This document shows positions 51,205 through 60,286 of a DNA stretch of 64,000 nt, piece after piece. Each line of letters opens with the position of its first letter. Position 1 is the first letter of the stretch. The DNA is from an uncultured Clostridia bacterium (GTDB lineage: Bacteria; Bacillota; Clostridia; UBA1212). The position numbers and the translations under genes are program-made. The stretch covers positions 1 to 64,000 of the forward strand of contig CAMZBI010000004.1 of NCBI GenBank assembly GCA_947304585.1, given 5' to 3'. The notes under the pieces were generated by a model. That model was not told the DNA's origin, searched no databases, and was given only the letters and a program-made list of their open reading frames with translations.

Positions 51205-52547
51205 ACTTTAAATATGCGCTGGGTGACCGGTACGTTTTACGCGGCATTGATCTTGAACTGGATGCAGGAGAGAAAGTACTTCTTTCGGGAATTTCGGGGT
51301 CCGGAAAGTCGACGCTTCTTAAGGTGATATCGCCAATGACATCCCCCAGGGGTGGGCGAAGCGGCTCAGTACTGATCGACGGAACGGACGTAAGAGATAT
51401 GCCAAGGCTCGACATCACCTCCAAAGTTGCATATGTGGCACAGAATCCGGAAAACGGGATAGTTGTCGACACCGTGTACGGGGAACTTGCTTTCTGCTGT
51501 GAAAACATCGGCATGAATAGGGAAGAGGTAAGGAGAAGAGTCGCTTGGACTGCGTCGTATTTCGGAATCGAGGACATTCTGAAGAGGAAGATATCGGAAC
51601 TGTCGGGGGGACAAAAACAGATAGTAAGCCTTGCTGCGGCGATTATGCTTAAGCCGGAGATACTGCTTCTTGACGAGCCCACCACGTACCTTGACCCGAT
51701 ACAGGCAGTCAGATTTTTGGATCTGGTGGATAACTTAAACAGAGATTTCGGAATGACCGTTATTGTTGCGGAGCACAGAGTCGAAAGCTTTGCCGGAAGG
51801 TTCGACAGGGTCGTAAAAATCGAAGAGGGCGTTTTATTAGACATGGATGTCAGAACGTCTTTCAACGAAACCGACATGTTTTACGAAAGGGTATTTGCTT
51901 TAAACGACGGAGCGGTGAACACAGGGGACCCTGCGGTTTCAGTCAAAAATCTTGAATTCAGGTACGCTAAAGACGGTCCGAACGTCTTGGATGGAGCAAA
52001 CGTAGACATACCGAAGGGGAGTATTTACGCACTTCTTGGAGCAAACGGTTGCGGAAAAACAACTTTTCTAAGGTGCCTAACGTGTGAGCTCAAACCTCAG
52101 CGCGGAAACGTAAAGATCCGGTCGCAGTGTGCGGCGATGACCCAGAATCCGCTGTCGATGTTTATAGAAGAGACGCCTGAAAAGGATTACAGGTTTTTTC
52201 TGAAGCAAAAAGGCTTTAAAAAAGAAGAGGCTGACGCCAGAATAAGTGAAGTAGCCGAAAAGCTTGAACTCACTGAGGATATACTCAAAACAAACGTTCT
52301 CGATCTTAGCGGCGGTGAAACGGAGCGAGCGGCTATGGCTAAACTGTTGCTTGCAGGTGCGGACGTGTTGCTTTTTGACGAACCTACAAAGGGACTTGAC
52401 AGCGCTGCCAAGGCTAAACTTACTGGGATAATGAAAGAACTGGCGGAACGAGGGATTACCATCATATTCGTGACCCATGACGTCGGATTTGCCCTTTCAA
52501 CTGCAGACAGGGCCGGGGTGCTGTCCGCAGGCAGTATACTGGAGTAG
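51174..52547 (+). CDS. ecfA: ECF transporter ATPase, two fused ABC domains
   Basis: A 457-residue protein with two complete ABC ATPase halves. The first has Walker A GISGSGKSTLLK, signature LSGGQKQI and Walker B ILLLDEPTTYLDP. The second has GANGCGKTTFLR, LSGGETERAAMAK and VLLFDEPTKGLDS. Most Firmicutes encode the two as separate EcfA1 and EcfA2; here they are one chain. It hydrolyses ATP to drive vitamin or metal uptake through EcfT and the S component. Start ATG 51174 lies inside ecfT, so translation is coupled. Confidence 0.92.
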   Translation: MAKKLQIKDLNFKYALGDRYVLRGIDLELDAGEKVLLSGISGSGKSTLLKVISPMTSPRGGRSGSVLIDGTDVRDMPRLDITSKVAYVAQNPENGIVVDTVYGELAFCCENIGMNREEVRRRVAWTASYFGIEDILKRKISELSGGQKQIVSLAAAIMLKPEILLLDEPTTYLDPIQAVRFLDLVDNLNRDFGMTVIVAEHRVESFAGRFDRVVKIEEGVLLDMDVRTSFNETDMFYERVFALNDGAVNTGDPAVSVKNLEFRYAKDGPNVLDGANVDIPKGSIYALLGANGCGKTTFLRCLTCELKPQRGNVKIRSQCAAMTQNPLSMFIEETPEKDYRFFLKQKGFKKEEADARISEVAEKLELTEDILKTNVLDLSGGETERAAMAKLLLAGADVLLFDEPTKGLDSAAKAKLTGIMKELAERGITIIFVTHDVGFALSTADRAGVLSAGSILE

Positions 52548-52647
52548 TATTATTTCGTGACTAATCGGTCAGATTACATGAGAAGAATCCGGAAAATCCG
52601 TAAACCGGAACAGACTGATGATCCGTAGCGATTCGGGAGATTTGCAA

Positions 52648-53379
52648 ATGGTTGCAGGAATGTCTTTGAAAAGGATATTTGCCTATATAGCAATAGTGCT
52701 GCTAATACCGGCTATTATTGTGGTGTTTGCGGCAGTGCTTCCAAAGTCTCTGTTTATGCCGGTTGCCGTTCTAATTGCGCTGACAGCAGTGCTGGCGTTT
52801 ATGCTTGGATTTGAAAAAGAAGCCGACAATGCGTCAAAAGCGGTGCTTGTTGCAGTATTTACCGCTCTTTCCGTTGCCGGGAGGGTCGTTTTTGCGGCAA
52901 CGCCCGGTTTTAAACCGGTGTTCAGCATTGCGATATTTGCGGGTATCTATCTTGGAGGAGAAGCGGGCTTTTTGGTCGGGGCACTGACGGCACTGATATC
53001 GAATTTCGTTTTTGGTCAGGGTGCATGGACGATATTCCAGATGTTCAGCTGGGGTCTGATAGGTCTTGCGGCAGGGCTTCTTGCACCGTTGCTCCGCAAA
53101 AGCAAGGTCGCTCTTTGCATTGCAGGGGCTTTGGCAGGACCGCTGTTTTCGCTGATTATAGACGTGTGGTCAACAGTCTGGATATACGGGACTTTTTCGC
53201 TTAAAACATACCTGGCAACTACTCTTGCAAGTCTTCCTTTTACGATTCTTCATGCGATTTCAAACGTGGTGTTTCTGCTTCTGCTCGCTGAACCGATGCG
53301 GAAAGCGATGGCAAGAGTTACTGTGAAGTATGCGCTGATGACCTCGGGTGAAAGTCTGAAACGGAGGAGCAAAATATGA
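52648..53379 (+). CDS. ECF transporter substrate-binding (S) component
   Basis: About 243 residues from ATG 52648 (CGGGAGA upstream, 7 nt); an in-frame ATG at 52618 is the alternative start. Six or so helices, including PVFSIAIFAGIYLGGEAGFL, then SNFVFGQGAWTIFQMFSWGL, a pattern shared by S components for cobalamin-like or other vitamins. Without ligand residues the vitamin cannot be named. With ecfT and ecfA it completes a dedicated (group I) ECF transporter. Its stop overlaps the next ATG (ATGA). Confidence 0.82.
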   Translation: MVAGMSLKRIFAYIAIVLLIPAIIVVFAAVLPKSLFMPVAVLIALTAVLAFMLGFEKEADNASKAVLVAVFTALSVAGRVVFAATPGFKPVFSIAIFAGIYLGGEAGFLVGALTALISNFVFGQGAWTIFQMFSWGLIGLAAGLLAPLLRKSKVALCIAGALAGPLFSLIIDVWSTVWIYGTFSLKTYLATTLASLPFTILHAISNVVFLLLLAEPMRKAMARVTVKYALMTSGESLKRRSKI

Positions 53380-54149
53380 ACGTTGCGGTAGTTCTCGGGG
53401 CCTCGTCAGGTATTGGGCGGGCTGTTGCACAGGAGTTGTGCAAAAACCGGTCGAAATCATTTGATGAGATAATTCTTGTGGCAAGAAGAATTCAAAAACT
53501 ACAGGAAACTGCAGAATCCTTGGAGTTTACAAGAGTTAAAACAGTGGAATGCGATCTGAGAGATACTGGGGCTGCAGAAAGAATCCGGCAGGAAATAGGC
53601 AAAGAAAACAAAGTGAAGTGGCTTGTCCTCAGTGCCGGAACGGGATATTATGAATATTTTTCAGGGAGCCCGCACGAACATTATGAAGAAATGATAGATC
53701 TTAACTGCAGAGTTAATGCGGCGATGATCCATGCGATCCTGCCTTTCTGCGGCGAAGGAACAAAAATCGTGAACATTGCAAGCGCTTCCGCTTTTTCCCC
53801 CCAGCCCGGATTTGCAGTTTACGCAGCGACTAAATCTTTTACATTAAGCTTTTCAGAGGCGATTGGACGGGAATTAAAAAAGACGGGAATCACTGTGACT
53901 GCAGTTTGCCCGGGACCCTGCGACACAGAGTTTTTGGAGAGGGCAGGAAGGGGAAGGGGAATCCCCGAATTTAAAAAGAAGTTCATGATTTCACCTGACT
54001 GTGTGGCTAAAAAGGCGGTGACTGCGGCAGTAAAAGGAAGGGCTGTATGCATTCCAACGTTTAAAATGAAAATGGCATATGCAGCTTCAAAAATCCTTCC
54101 TTCATCTGTTGTAATGACCTTCCTCGAAAGAGGAAACAGGCACCGTTGA
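53376..54149 (+). CDS. SDR-family NAD(P)-dependent oxidoreductase
   Basis: A 257-residue short-chain dehydrogenase: VVLGASSGIGRAVAQELCKN is the NAD(P) loop, SAGTGYYEYF follows, then the catalytic Ser, Tyr and Lys in NIASASAFSPQPGFAVYAATKSF and the PGPCDTEF loop. The C-terminal KMKMAYAASKILPSSVVMTF resembles SDRs linked with lipid or acyl-ketone reduction (YqjQ/DltE-like). It is co-translated with the ECF S gene by a 4-nt overlap, an association whose meaning is not clear. Substrate unknown. Confidence 0.85.
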   Translation: MNVAVVLGASSGIGRAVAQELCKNRSKSFDEIILVARRIQKLQETAESLEFTRVKTVECDLRDTGAAERIRQEIGKENKVKWLVLSAGTGYYEYFSGSPHEHYEEMIDLNCRVNAAMIHAILPFCGEGTKIVNIASASAFSPQPGFAVYAATKSFTLSFSEAIGRELKKTGITVTAVCPGPCDTEFLERAGRGRGIPEFKKKFMISPDCVAKKAVTAAVKGRAVCIPTFKMKMAYAASKILPSSVVMTFLERGNRHR

Positions 54150-54265
54150 CTGAAGGGGAAAAAGCATGACAGACAGGCGGCGCTGAATGTTGCTGATTGA
54201 TTGATACAGGCTAAATATAGGGAAAAACAGTGCGAGTACAATTGGCTGCACGGCAATTTGCCGGA

Positions 54266-54294
54266 TTGACGAAATCTCGCAAGAATGGTATAAT
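54266..54294 (+). promoter_or_regulatory. recA promoter
   Basis: -35 TTGACG (54266-54271), a 17-nt spacer and a perfect -10 TATAAT (54289-54294), 50 nt before the recA ATG. No LexA box of the usual Firmicutes type (CGAAC-N4-GTTCG) is seen around it. Confidence 0.75.
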
Positions 54295-54344
54295 TAAGAA
54301 ACATTAACCGGAATGGTGAAACCACCGCGGAGGTAGAAAATATT

Positions 54345-55400
54345 ATGGAAGACAAAAGAATGACAGATAAAAAAGCAGCCCTTGAAGCAGCTATTGCAGG
54401 AATTGAGAAGCAGTACGGACAAGGCGCAGTGATGAAACTTGGCGAGAATAAACACATGGCTGTGGAGGCAATATCTACGGGTTGTATAGGGCTGGATGCG
54501 GCTCTTGGCGTAGGCGGACTTCCCCGTGGAAGGATCGTGGAGATTTTCGGGCCGGAATCTTCAGGAAAAACGACAGTTGCGCTTCACGTTATTGCGGAAG
54601 CTCAGAAAGCGGGCGGCGCCGCAGCGTTCATTGATGCGGAACACGCACTTGATCCGATCTATGCCCAGAATCTTGGCGTTGATATAGACAATCTCCTTGT
54701 TTCGCAACCGGATACGGGCGAACAGGCCCTTGAGATCACAGAGGCCCTTGTAAGGAGCGGCGCAATCGACGTCATAGTAATCGATTCTGTTGCAGCGCTT
54801 GTGCCCAAGGCTGAGATCAACGGCGAAATGGGAGAATCTTTCATGGGCATGCAGGCAAGACTCATGTCCCAGGCGCTCAGAAAGCTGTCCGGCGTGATCA
54901 ATAAATCAAACACCGTGGCGATATTTATAAACCAGCTTAGAGAGAAGATTGGCGTAATGTTCGGAAATCCGGAGACCACTACCGGCGGCAGAGCGCTTAA
55001 GTTTTACTCATCCGTAAGGATCGATATCAGAAAAACCGACGTAATAAAAGAGGGCGGAGAGGTCATAGGAAACAAGACCAAAGCTAAGATAGTGAAGAAC
55101 AAAGTTGCTCCTCCTTTTAAAAACGTTGAGTTTGACATCATTTACGGCAAAGGTATTTCGAAGTCAGGTTCGCTTCTTGATTTTGCAGTGGTAAACGAGA
55201 TAATTGTGAAGAGCGGATCATGGTTCTCTTACGACGGAAAGAGGATCGGCCAGGGCAGAGAAAACGCAAAAGCATTCCTTGAAGACAATCCTGAAGTTGC
55301 AGCTGAGATCGAAGGAAAGCTCCGGGCAGTACTGCTCTCCTCGTCTGCCAATGTGCCAATGTCAATAGAGGAAACCGAAGAAAACGGTGACGAAGACTGA
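54345..55400 (+). CDS. recA: Recombinase RecA
   Basis: A 351-residue RecA: the N-terminal helix [20 protein letters not shown], Walker [10 protein letters not shown] (about residues 67-75), [20 protein letters not shown], loop L2 near [20 protein letters not shown], and an acidic C-terminus. It polymerises on single-stranded DNA, promotes strand exchange and triggers LexA-type self-cleavage. AGGTAG precedes the ATG at 54345. recX follows after 20 nt, the usual pair. Two GCCAATG words lie at 55347-55361 near the 3' end. Confidence 0.98.
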   Translation: MEDKRMTDKKAALEAAIAGIEKQYGQGAVMKLGENKHMAVEAISTGCIGLDAALGVGGLPRGRIVEIFGPESSGKTTVALHVIAEAQKAGGAAAFIDAEHALDPIYAQNLGVDIDNLLVSQPDTGEQALEITEALVRSGAIDVIVIDSVAALVPKAEINGEMGESFMGMQARLMSQALRKLSGVINKSNTVAIFINQLREKIGVMFGNPETTTGGRALKFYSSVRIDIRKTDVIKEGGEVIGNKTKAKIVKNKVAPPFKNVEFDIIYGKGISKSGSLLDFAVVNEIIVKSGSWFSYDGKRIGQGRENAKAFLEDNPEVAAEIEGKLRAVLLSSSANVPMSIEETEENGDED

Positions 55401-55420
55401 CATTTTCCCGGAGGATCCCG

Positions 55421-56068
55421 ATGATCAGAGAGCCTCTTGCCGAGCCGGCTTCCGGCGCAGATGAAAAATACATTGTCTCAAAACATAAGAGAAATGATGA
55501 CGGCCTGTATACCGTTACGTTTGCCTGCGGCTATGAAGGCTTATTCAGCGCAGATGAGTATATCAAATACGATTTGTTTGCGATTGAAGAAGCGAACAGG
55601 CGCACCCTCGGAGAACTTATCAGGGATGTGAATGCATCCCGATGCAGATCCATGGCCCTTTCTGCCGCCAAGGCATCACCGAAACCTTCCGCATCGATCA
55701 GAATGAAGATGATCTCTAAAGGGTTTTCCGAAGATACTGTAGACGCAGTAATTGAAACTCTGATGGAAGAGGGCGAAATCAATGACAGGCTGTTTGCCGA
55801 GAGGTATGCAGTGCGGAAGCGAGAGAAAGGCAAGTCCTCCAAAAGTCTGGTCGTGAGAGAACTGACGAGCCTGGGCATCAGCAGGGATATAGCGTCGGAT
55901 GTTTGCGAAGAACTCTTTTGCGACGATGGGTCTATAGCAAGAGATATTGCCGAAAAAAAGGCAAAAAACGGGGATAGTTACGAAAAGGTCGCAAGATATC
56001 TTTTAAGCCGCGGGTTCAAACAGAGCCTGGTGATGGATATATTGGCAGATGTTTTCGGAGAACAATGA
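55421..56068 (+). CDS. recX: Regulatory protein RecX
   Basis: A 215-residue RecX made of tandem three-helix repeats: ALSAAKASPKPSASIRMKMI, then GFSEDTVDAVIETLMEEGEI and NDRLFAERYAVRKREKGKSS, and a later KVARYLLSRGFKQSLVMDIL. RecX binds RecA filaments and limits their activity. CCGGAGGA precedes ATG 55421. A gene of this length with a beta-rich N-terminal 60 residues is normal for Firmicutes RecX. Confidence 0.92.
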   Translation: MIREPLAEPASGADEKYIVSKHKRNDDGLYTVTFACGYEGLFSADEYIKYDLFAIEEANRRTLGELIRDVNASRCRSMALSAAKASPKPSASIRMKMISKGFSEDTVDAVIETLMEEGEINDRLFAERYAVRKREKGKSSKSLVVRELTSLGISRDIASDVCEELFCDDGSIARDIAEKKAKNGDSYEKVARYLLSRGFKQSLVMDILADVFGEQ

Positions 56069-56114
56069 AATTGCGGCGCTTTTGCGCCGCAGTATTTGAC
56101 TAAGAACGGTTATT

Positions 56115-57569
56115 ATGGAAAAACAGAACGGTGCCTCAAAAACGCAGAAACAAACTAAAAAGGGATCCGCGGTGAAAGTGGGAATGATCTCTCTTGGCTG
56201 TGCAAAGAACAGAGTCGATTCCGAGATAATGCTGGGGCTGATCAAAAACGAGGGTTATGAACTGACGGGAGACCTGGCGGATGCCGATATCGTGGTGATA
56301 AACACGTGCGGTTTTATTGAGAGCAGCAAGAAGGAAGCAATCGACACGATCCTGGAAGTTGCGGATTATAAAATAGCCGGCAGTTTGTCGGGAATAATTG
56401 TCTGCGGCTGCCTTGCTCAAAGGTATGGAAAGCAGATCGCGCAACTGATGCGTGAGGTGGATGCGATAGTTGGAACTTACGGATATTCAAACGTCTGCGA
56501 GGCTATCAAAGCTGTTTTGTCCGGCACGAAAACAGTGCTCAGTGATGACCCGGCTGTTGCTGCGGTGGTAAAGTCTAAGGAGCACATTTGTTATTTTGAT
56601 GACAGGGAGGTCACCGATCTTGGCTACCTTGACGGAGACAGGATACTTACGACCCCCGGAAGCTATGCTTATCTTAAAATTGCAGAGGGCTGCTCAAACC
56701 GCTGCACTTATTGCGCAATTCCGGGAATAAGGGGACCCTACAGAAGCAGACCTCTTGAAAATCTGTTGGCGGAAGCCCGGAGACTTTCGGATAATGAAGG
56801 CGTAAGAGAGATAGTTGTCGTAGCCCAGGACACAACTATGTACGGAACCGATATAGCAGGAAAGTCTCTTCTGCCAGAATTGCTCGAGGGCCTTGACCGG
56901 ATCGAGGGAATAAAATTCGTCAGAATACTCTACCTTTACCCGGATGAGATCACGGAGGAGATCCTTGACGCCATCAAAAGAAGCAAAAAAGTGGTTCCTT
57001 ATTTTGATATTCCGCTTCAGCATATCAGCGACGGGGTGCTTAAACGCATGAACAGAAGGGGCAACGGAGCCATGTACAGGGATGTCATCAGGCAACTTCG
57101 CGAGAGGATCCCCGGCTGTGTCATAAGGACGTCCCTGATCACCGGATTCCCCGGCGAGACGGAAGAGGAACACCGGGAACTCGTTGAATTCTTAAAGGAG
57201 GCAAAGCTCGAGCGCGTCGGTGTGTTCAAGTATTCAAAAGAAGAGGGAACACCGGCTGCAAAGCTGAAGGATCAGATCAGCGCATCCACAAAAAAGCGCC
57301 GGTACAGGGAACTGATGACCGTTCAGCAGAAGATATCCCTTGAGTTTAACCGGTCCCGTGTTGGGCAAGAATATCCGGTCATTGTTGACTCGGTGTCGGA
57401 GGACGGATTGTTTTACGTGGGAAGAACTTATATGGAGGCGCCAGAGGAAGACGGAAACGTATACTTTACCGCAAAAGAAGAACATAATGCAGGCGACGTG
57501 GTCAATGTTAAAGTGCTGATTGCCGAGGAATACGACCTCACAGGAGAGGAACTGGGCGATTCCGATTGA
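56115..57569 (+). CDS. rimO: Ribosomal protein S12 methylthiotransferase RimO
   Basis: A 484-residue radical SAM methylthiotransferase. An N-terminal MTTase domain has VGMISLGCAKNRVDSEIMLG and NTCGFIESSKKEA with its three cluster cysteines; the radical SAM core has the CxxxCxxC site in EGCSNRCTYCAIPGIRGPYR; a C-terminal TRAM domain ends the chain. It adds a methylthio group to Asp of ribosomal protein S12. A Lys/Gln-rich tail of about 20 residues precedes the domain. The LGCAKNRVDSE box distinguishes it from MiaB. Confidence 0.95.
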   Translation: MEKQNGASKTQKQTKKGSAVKVGMISLGCAKNRVDSEIMLGLIKNEGYELTGDLADADIVVINTCGFIESSKKEAIDTILEVADYKIAGSLSGIIVCGCLAQRYGKQIAQLMREVDAIVGTYGYSNVCEAIKAVLSGTKTVLSDDPAVAAVVKSKEHICYFDDREVTDLGYLDGDRILTTPGSYAYLKIAEGCSNRCTYCAIPGIRGPYRSRPLENLLAEARRLSDNEGVREIVVVAQDTTMYGTDIAGKSLLPELLEGLDRIEGIKFVRILYLYPDEITEEILDAIKRSKKVVPYFDIPLQHISDGVLKRMNRRGNGAMYRDVIRQLRERIPGCVIRTSLITGFPGETEEEHRELVEFLKEAKLERVGVFKYSKEEGTPAAKLKDQISASTKKRRYRELMTVQQKISLEFNRSRVGQEYPVIVDSVSEDGLFYVGRTYMEAPEEDGNVYFTAKEEHNAGDVVNVKVLIAEEYDLTGEELGDSD

Positions 57570-57637
57570 CTTATTCCTGTATTTGTTTTATATTAGAATC
57601 CGTGCAAAAGCACGTATCGGTTTAAGGAGGTTTATTC

Positions 57638-58225
57638 TTGAATATTTCCAATAAAATAACCCTTTCAAGAATAATAATAATACCGTTCTTCATGGTTTTT
57701 GCGTTTCCGCTGCCGGGTGTTTTGGGCACGCTGATACCCTACAGCGTGAGATGCATAGTCTCCCTAGTGCTGTTTGTGATAGCTGAGCTTTCGGATATTG
57801 CGGACGGAAAGATCGCCCGCAAGCTGAACCAGGTTACGGATTTTGGCAAGTTCCTCGATCCGATAGCGGACAAGCTTCTTGTTACCGCTGCGCTCCTTTG
57901 CGTATGTGCCGAAAGAGCGATCTATGTTTGGCCCACTATGATAATTCTTATTCGCGAGTTCGCTGTAACAGGCCTCAGACTCGTGGCGGCGTCGAAGGGC
58001 CAGGTGATAGCCGCAGGAAAACTGGGAAAACTAAAAACCGGTCTTCAGACAGGGGCGTTGACGACATTGCTTTCCGCCAAAGTTCTCGGCCTGATTTACG
58101 GACCTCTTGACCATATTTTCACGATCTGCGGGGACGTTGTTATGGCCCTTGCCGTTGTGATGACTGTTGTATCCGGAATCGAATATTTTGTGAAGAATTC
58201 CGGCGTTTTAAAAGAAACAAAGTGA
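57638..58225 (+). CDS. pgsA: CDP-diacylglycerol-glycerol-3-phosphate 3-phosphatidyltransferase
   Basis: A 195-residue integral membrane enzyme starting at TTG 57638, 7 nt after AAGGAGG. The CDP-alcohol phosphotransferase motif D-x2-DG-x2-AR-x8-G-x3-D-x3-D is complete in DIADGKIARKLNQVTDFGKF and LDPIADKLL. Five or so helices. It makes phosphatidylglycerol phosphate, the first committed step to phosphatidylglycerol. A small hairpin (57601-57614) lies before the ribosome site. rimO-pgsA is a common Firmicutes order. Confidence 0.95.
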   Translation: MNISNKITLSRIIIIPFFMVFAFPLPGVLGTLIPYSVRCIVSLVLFVIAELSDIADGKIARKLNQVTDFGKFLDPIADKLLVTAALLCVCAERAIYVWPTMIILIREFAVTGLRLVAASKGQVIAAGKLGKLKTGLQTGALTTLLSAKVLGLIYGPLDHIFTICGDVVMALAVVMTVVSGIEYFVKNSGVLKETK

Positions 58226-58241
58226 TAATCGGGAGTCGTTT

Positions 58242-59240
58242 ATGATAATTGCGCTTGACGCCATGGGTGGAGACGAGGCTCCAAACGAAATAGTTAAAGG
58301 GGCTGTCCAGGCGGTGCGTGAGGCGGAAGGCTTTGACGTGCTTCTTATCGGCGATGAAAAAGCGATCAAACATATTCTGGAAAACGAACAGTACAGCGGC
58401 GACCGGATATCGATCAAAGGGACCACTGAGGTCATCGGAAACGAAGATATTCCCACCAGAGCGATAAAGCAGAAAAAAGATTCCTCTATGGTGGTTGGAT
58501 TCGAGCTGCTGAGAGACCGGAAGGTGGATTGCTTTGTGTCCGCAGGAAACAGCGGCGCACTGCTTGCGGGAGCGGTCATGATACTGAAAACGCTTCCGGG
58601 AGTTGACCGTCCGGCCGTTGCAAGCGCTGTCCCCACGAAGAAGGGCCACGTTCTGCTCCTTGACTCGGGATTTAATACAAATATAAAGCCATTGAACTAC
58701 GTTCAGTTTGCACACCTGGGCAGCGCTTATGTCAAAGCTGCTTTTGGAACGGAAAACCCGAGAGTCGGTCTTGTCAATATAGGCGTTGAGGATAAAAAAG
58801 GCAGTCCCGACGTTAAAGAAGCCAACGAACTTCTCAAGAAGGCGGGGCTGAATTACATTGGCAATATTGAAACAAGAGATTTCTTCAACGACAAGGCAGA
58901 CGTGATCGTTACCGACGGATTTACCGGCAACGTCATGCTGAAACTGGTGGAAGGCGCTTCGGAGTTCTTCTTCGGAGAGATGAAGAGCGTCATGGGAAGC
59001 ACGGTTTTCTCGAAATTCGGCGCGCTTTTTATGATGAACAGGGTCAAGGCGCTGAAGCATAAACTGGACTCTGATGTGCTTGGCGGCGCTCCGCTTCTCG
59101 GAGTGGACGGGTTATTGATAAAGAGCCACGGAAGTTCGAAGGCAAGGACCATCAAATACGTGCTGATAAAGGCAAATACCATCGCAGAGTCCGGAATGAT
59201 CGACCAAATGAAAAAGGAAATGACAGCATTTCACGAATAA
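58242..59240 (+). CDS. plsX: Phosphate acyltransferase PlsX
   Basis: A 332-residue protein with the PlsX landmarks IALDAMGGDEAPNEIVKGAV at the start, SAGNSGALLAGAVM, KGHVLLLDSGFNTN, IGVEDKKGSP and VIVTDGFTGNVMLKLVEG. It makes acyl-phosphate from acyl-ACP for phospholipid synthesis by PlsY. No FapR regulator gene is present just upstream, unlike in Bacillus. It stands 16 nt after pgsA and before acpP, so lipid genes are grouped. Confidence 0.96.
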   Translation: MIIALDAMGGDEAPNEIVKGAVQAVREAEGFDVLLIGDEKAIKHILENEQYSGDRISIKGTTEVIGNEDIPTRAIKQKKDSSMVVGFELLRDRKVDCFVSAGNSGALLAGAVMILKTLPGVDRPAVASAVPTKKGHVLLLDSGFNTNIKPLNYVQFAHLGSAYVKAAFGTENPRVGLVNIGVEDKKGSPDVKEANELLKKAGLNYIGNIETRDFFNDKADVIVTDGFTGNVMLKLVEGASEFFFGEMKSVMGSTVFSKFGALFMMNRVKALKHKLDSDVLGGAPLLGVDGLLIKSHGSSKARTIKYVLIKANTIAESGMIDQMKKEMTAFHE

Positions 59241-59294
59241 TTAAAACTAATCCGGATTTCCGGATGTTACAAACAGAACGGAGGAATTCAAAAA

Positions 59295-59528
59295 ATGTTC
59301 GAACAAATCAAAGCTATTATTGCAGAACAGCTTTCAGCTGATCCTGAAAAGATCACTCTTCAGACATCTATCATAGAGGATCTTGGAGCAGATTCACTTG
59401 ATGTTGTAGAGTTGGTCATGGCTCTTGAGGAAAAATTCGGCGTTGAGATCCCTGACGAGGACGCAGAAAAGATCAACACGGTAGGCGATATCGTTAGTTA
59501 CGTAGAGTCTCATAAGCACAGCGACTGA
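59295..59528 (+). CDS. acpP: Acyl carrier protein
   Basis: A 77-residue acidic four-helix protein. The phosphopantetheine attachment serine is in [20 protein letters not shown] (about residue 38). The start [20 protein letters not shown] and end [10 protein letters not shown] are standard. It carries acyl chains for fatty acid and phospholipid synthesis. ACGGAGGA precedes the ATG. The order plsX-acpP-rnc is conserved in many Firmicutes. Confidence 0.97.
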   Translation: MFEQIKAIIAEQLSADPEKITLQTSIIEDLGADSLDVVELVMALEEKFGVEIPDEDAEKINTVGDIVSYVESHKHSD

Positions 59529-59536
59529 TTACTGAA

Positions 59537-60253
59537 ATGTCTTTTGGAGCAGAAGAGCTGCAGGAAAGGCTCGGATACAAATTTAAAGATATCGGACTGC
59601 TCAAAAACGCATTGCGTCACAGGTCCTACGCATACGAGAAATACACCGGCAATGCCTACCTGAAAAGCAACGAAAGGCTGGAGTTTTTAGGGGATGCAGT
59701 GATAGGGCTGATAGTGGCGTCATACCTTTACGAGCGCTTCCCGGATCTTCCGGAGGGTAAAATGTCCAGGATCCGCGCATCCGTTGTTTGCGAAGATACA
59801 CTGTCGGTACTCGCAAACAGCCTTGGCGTGCCTAATGCGATTAAGCTTGGAGTAGGTGAGTACAGAACCGGAGGAAAGCTTAAGCCTTCTATACTGGCAG
59901 ATGCAATGGAAAGCATTGCTGCGGCGGTTTTTGTTGACGGCGGGTATGAATCTGCAAAAGAAGTCATGCTGCCGCTGTTTGTTAAGCTGATAGCCGAGAA
60001 AAGTGTGGAAGTCATTGATCATGACTACAAGTCGATCCTTCAGGAAATGCTTGCCCATTTAGGAGACAGACCGGTTTACTCTATCATCGGTGAAGAGGGT
60101 CCTGATCATATGAGGGTCTTTACAGCGGAAGTCGTTTCGGTTAACATCGGCGACAGTATTAGAGCAACCGGAAAAGGGAGCAGCAAAAAAGATGCCGAGC
60201 AGGCTGCCGCAGGAGCATTTATTGAATTGCTCAAATCAAAAGGGCTGGTTTAG
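59537..60253 (+). CDS. rnc: Ribonuclease III
   Basis: A 238-residue RNase III. The catalytic signature NERLEFLGDAVIGLIVASYL is near residues 36-55, a second acidic site in LADAMESIAAAVFVDGGYES, and a C-terminal dsRNA-binding domain runs from DYKSILQEMLAHLGDRPVYS to the KGSSKKDAEQAAAGAFIELL helix. It cuts double-stranded RNA in rRNA and mRNA maturation. It starts 8 nt after acpP. Confidence 0.97.
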   Translation: MSFGAEELQERLGYKFKDIGLLKNALRHRSYAYEKYTGNAYLKSNERLEFLGDAVIGLIVASYLYERFPDLPEGKMSRIRASVVCEDTLSVLANSLGVPNAIKLGVGEYRTGGKLKPSILADAMESIAAAVFVDGGYESAKEVMLPLFVKLIAEKSVEVIDHDYKSILQEMLAHLGDRPVYSIIGEEGPDHMRVFTAEVVSVNIGDSIRATGKGSSKKDAEQAAAGAFIELLKSKGLV

Positions 60254-60286
60254 ATTCCGGCATATTTTGAAACGGAGTGTGAAAAA

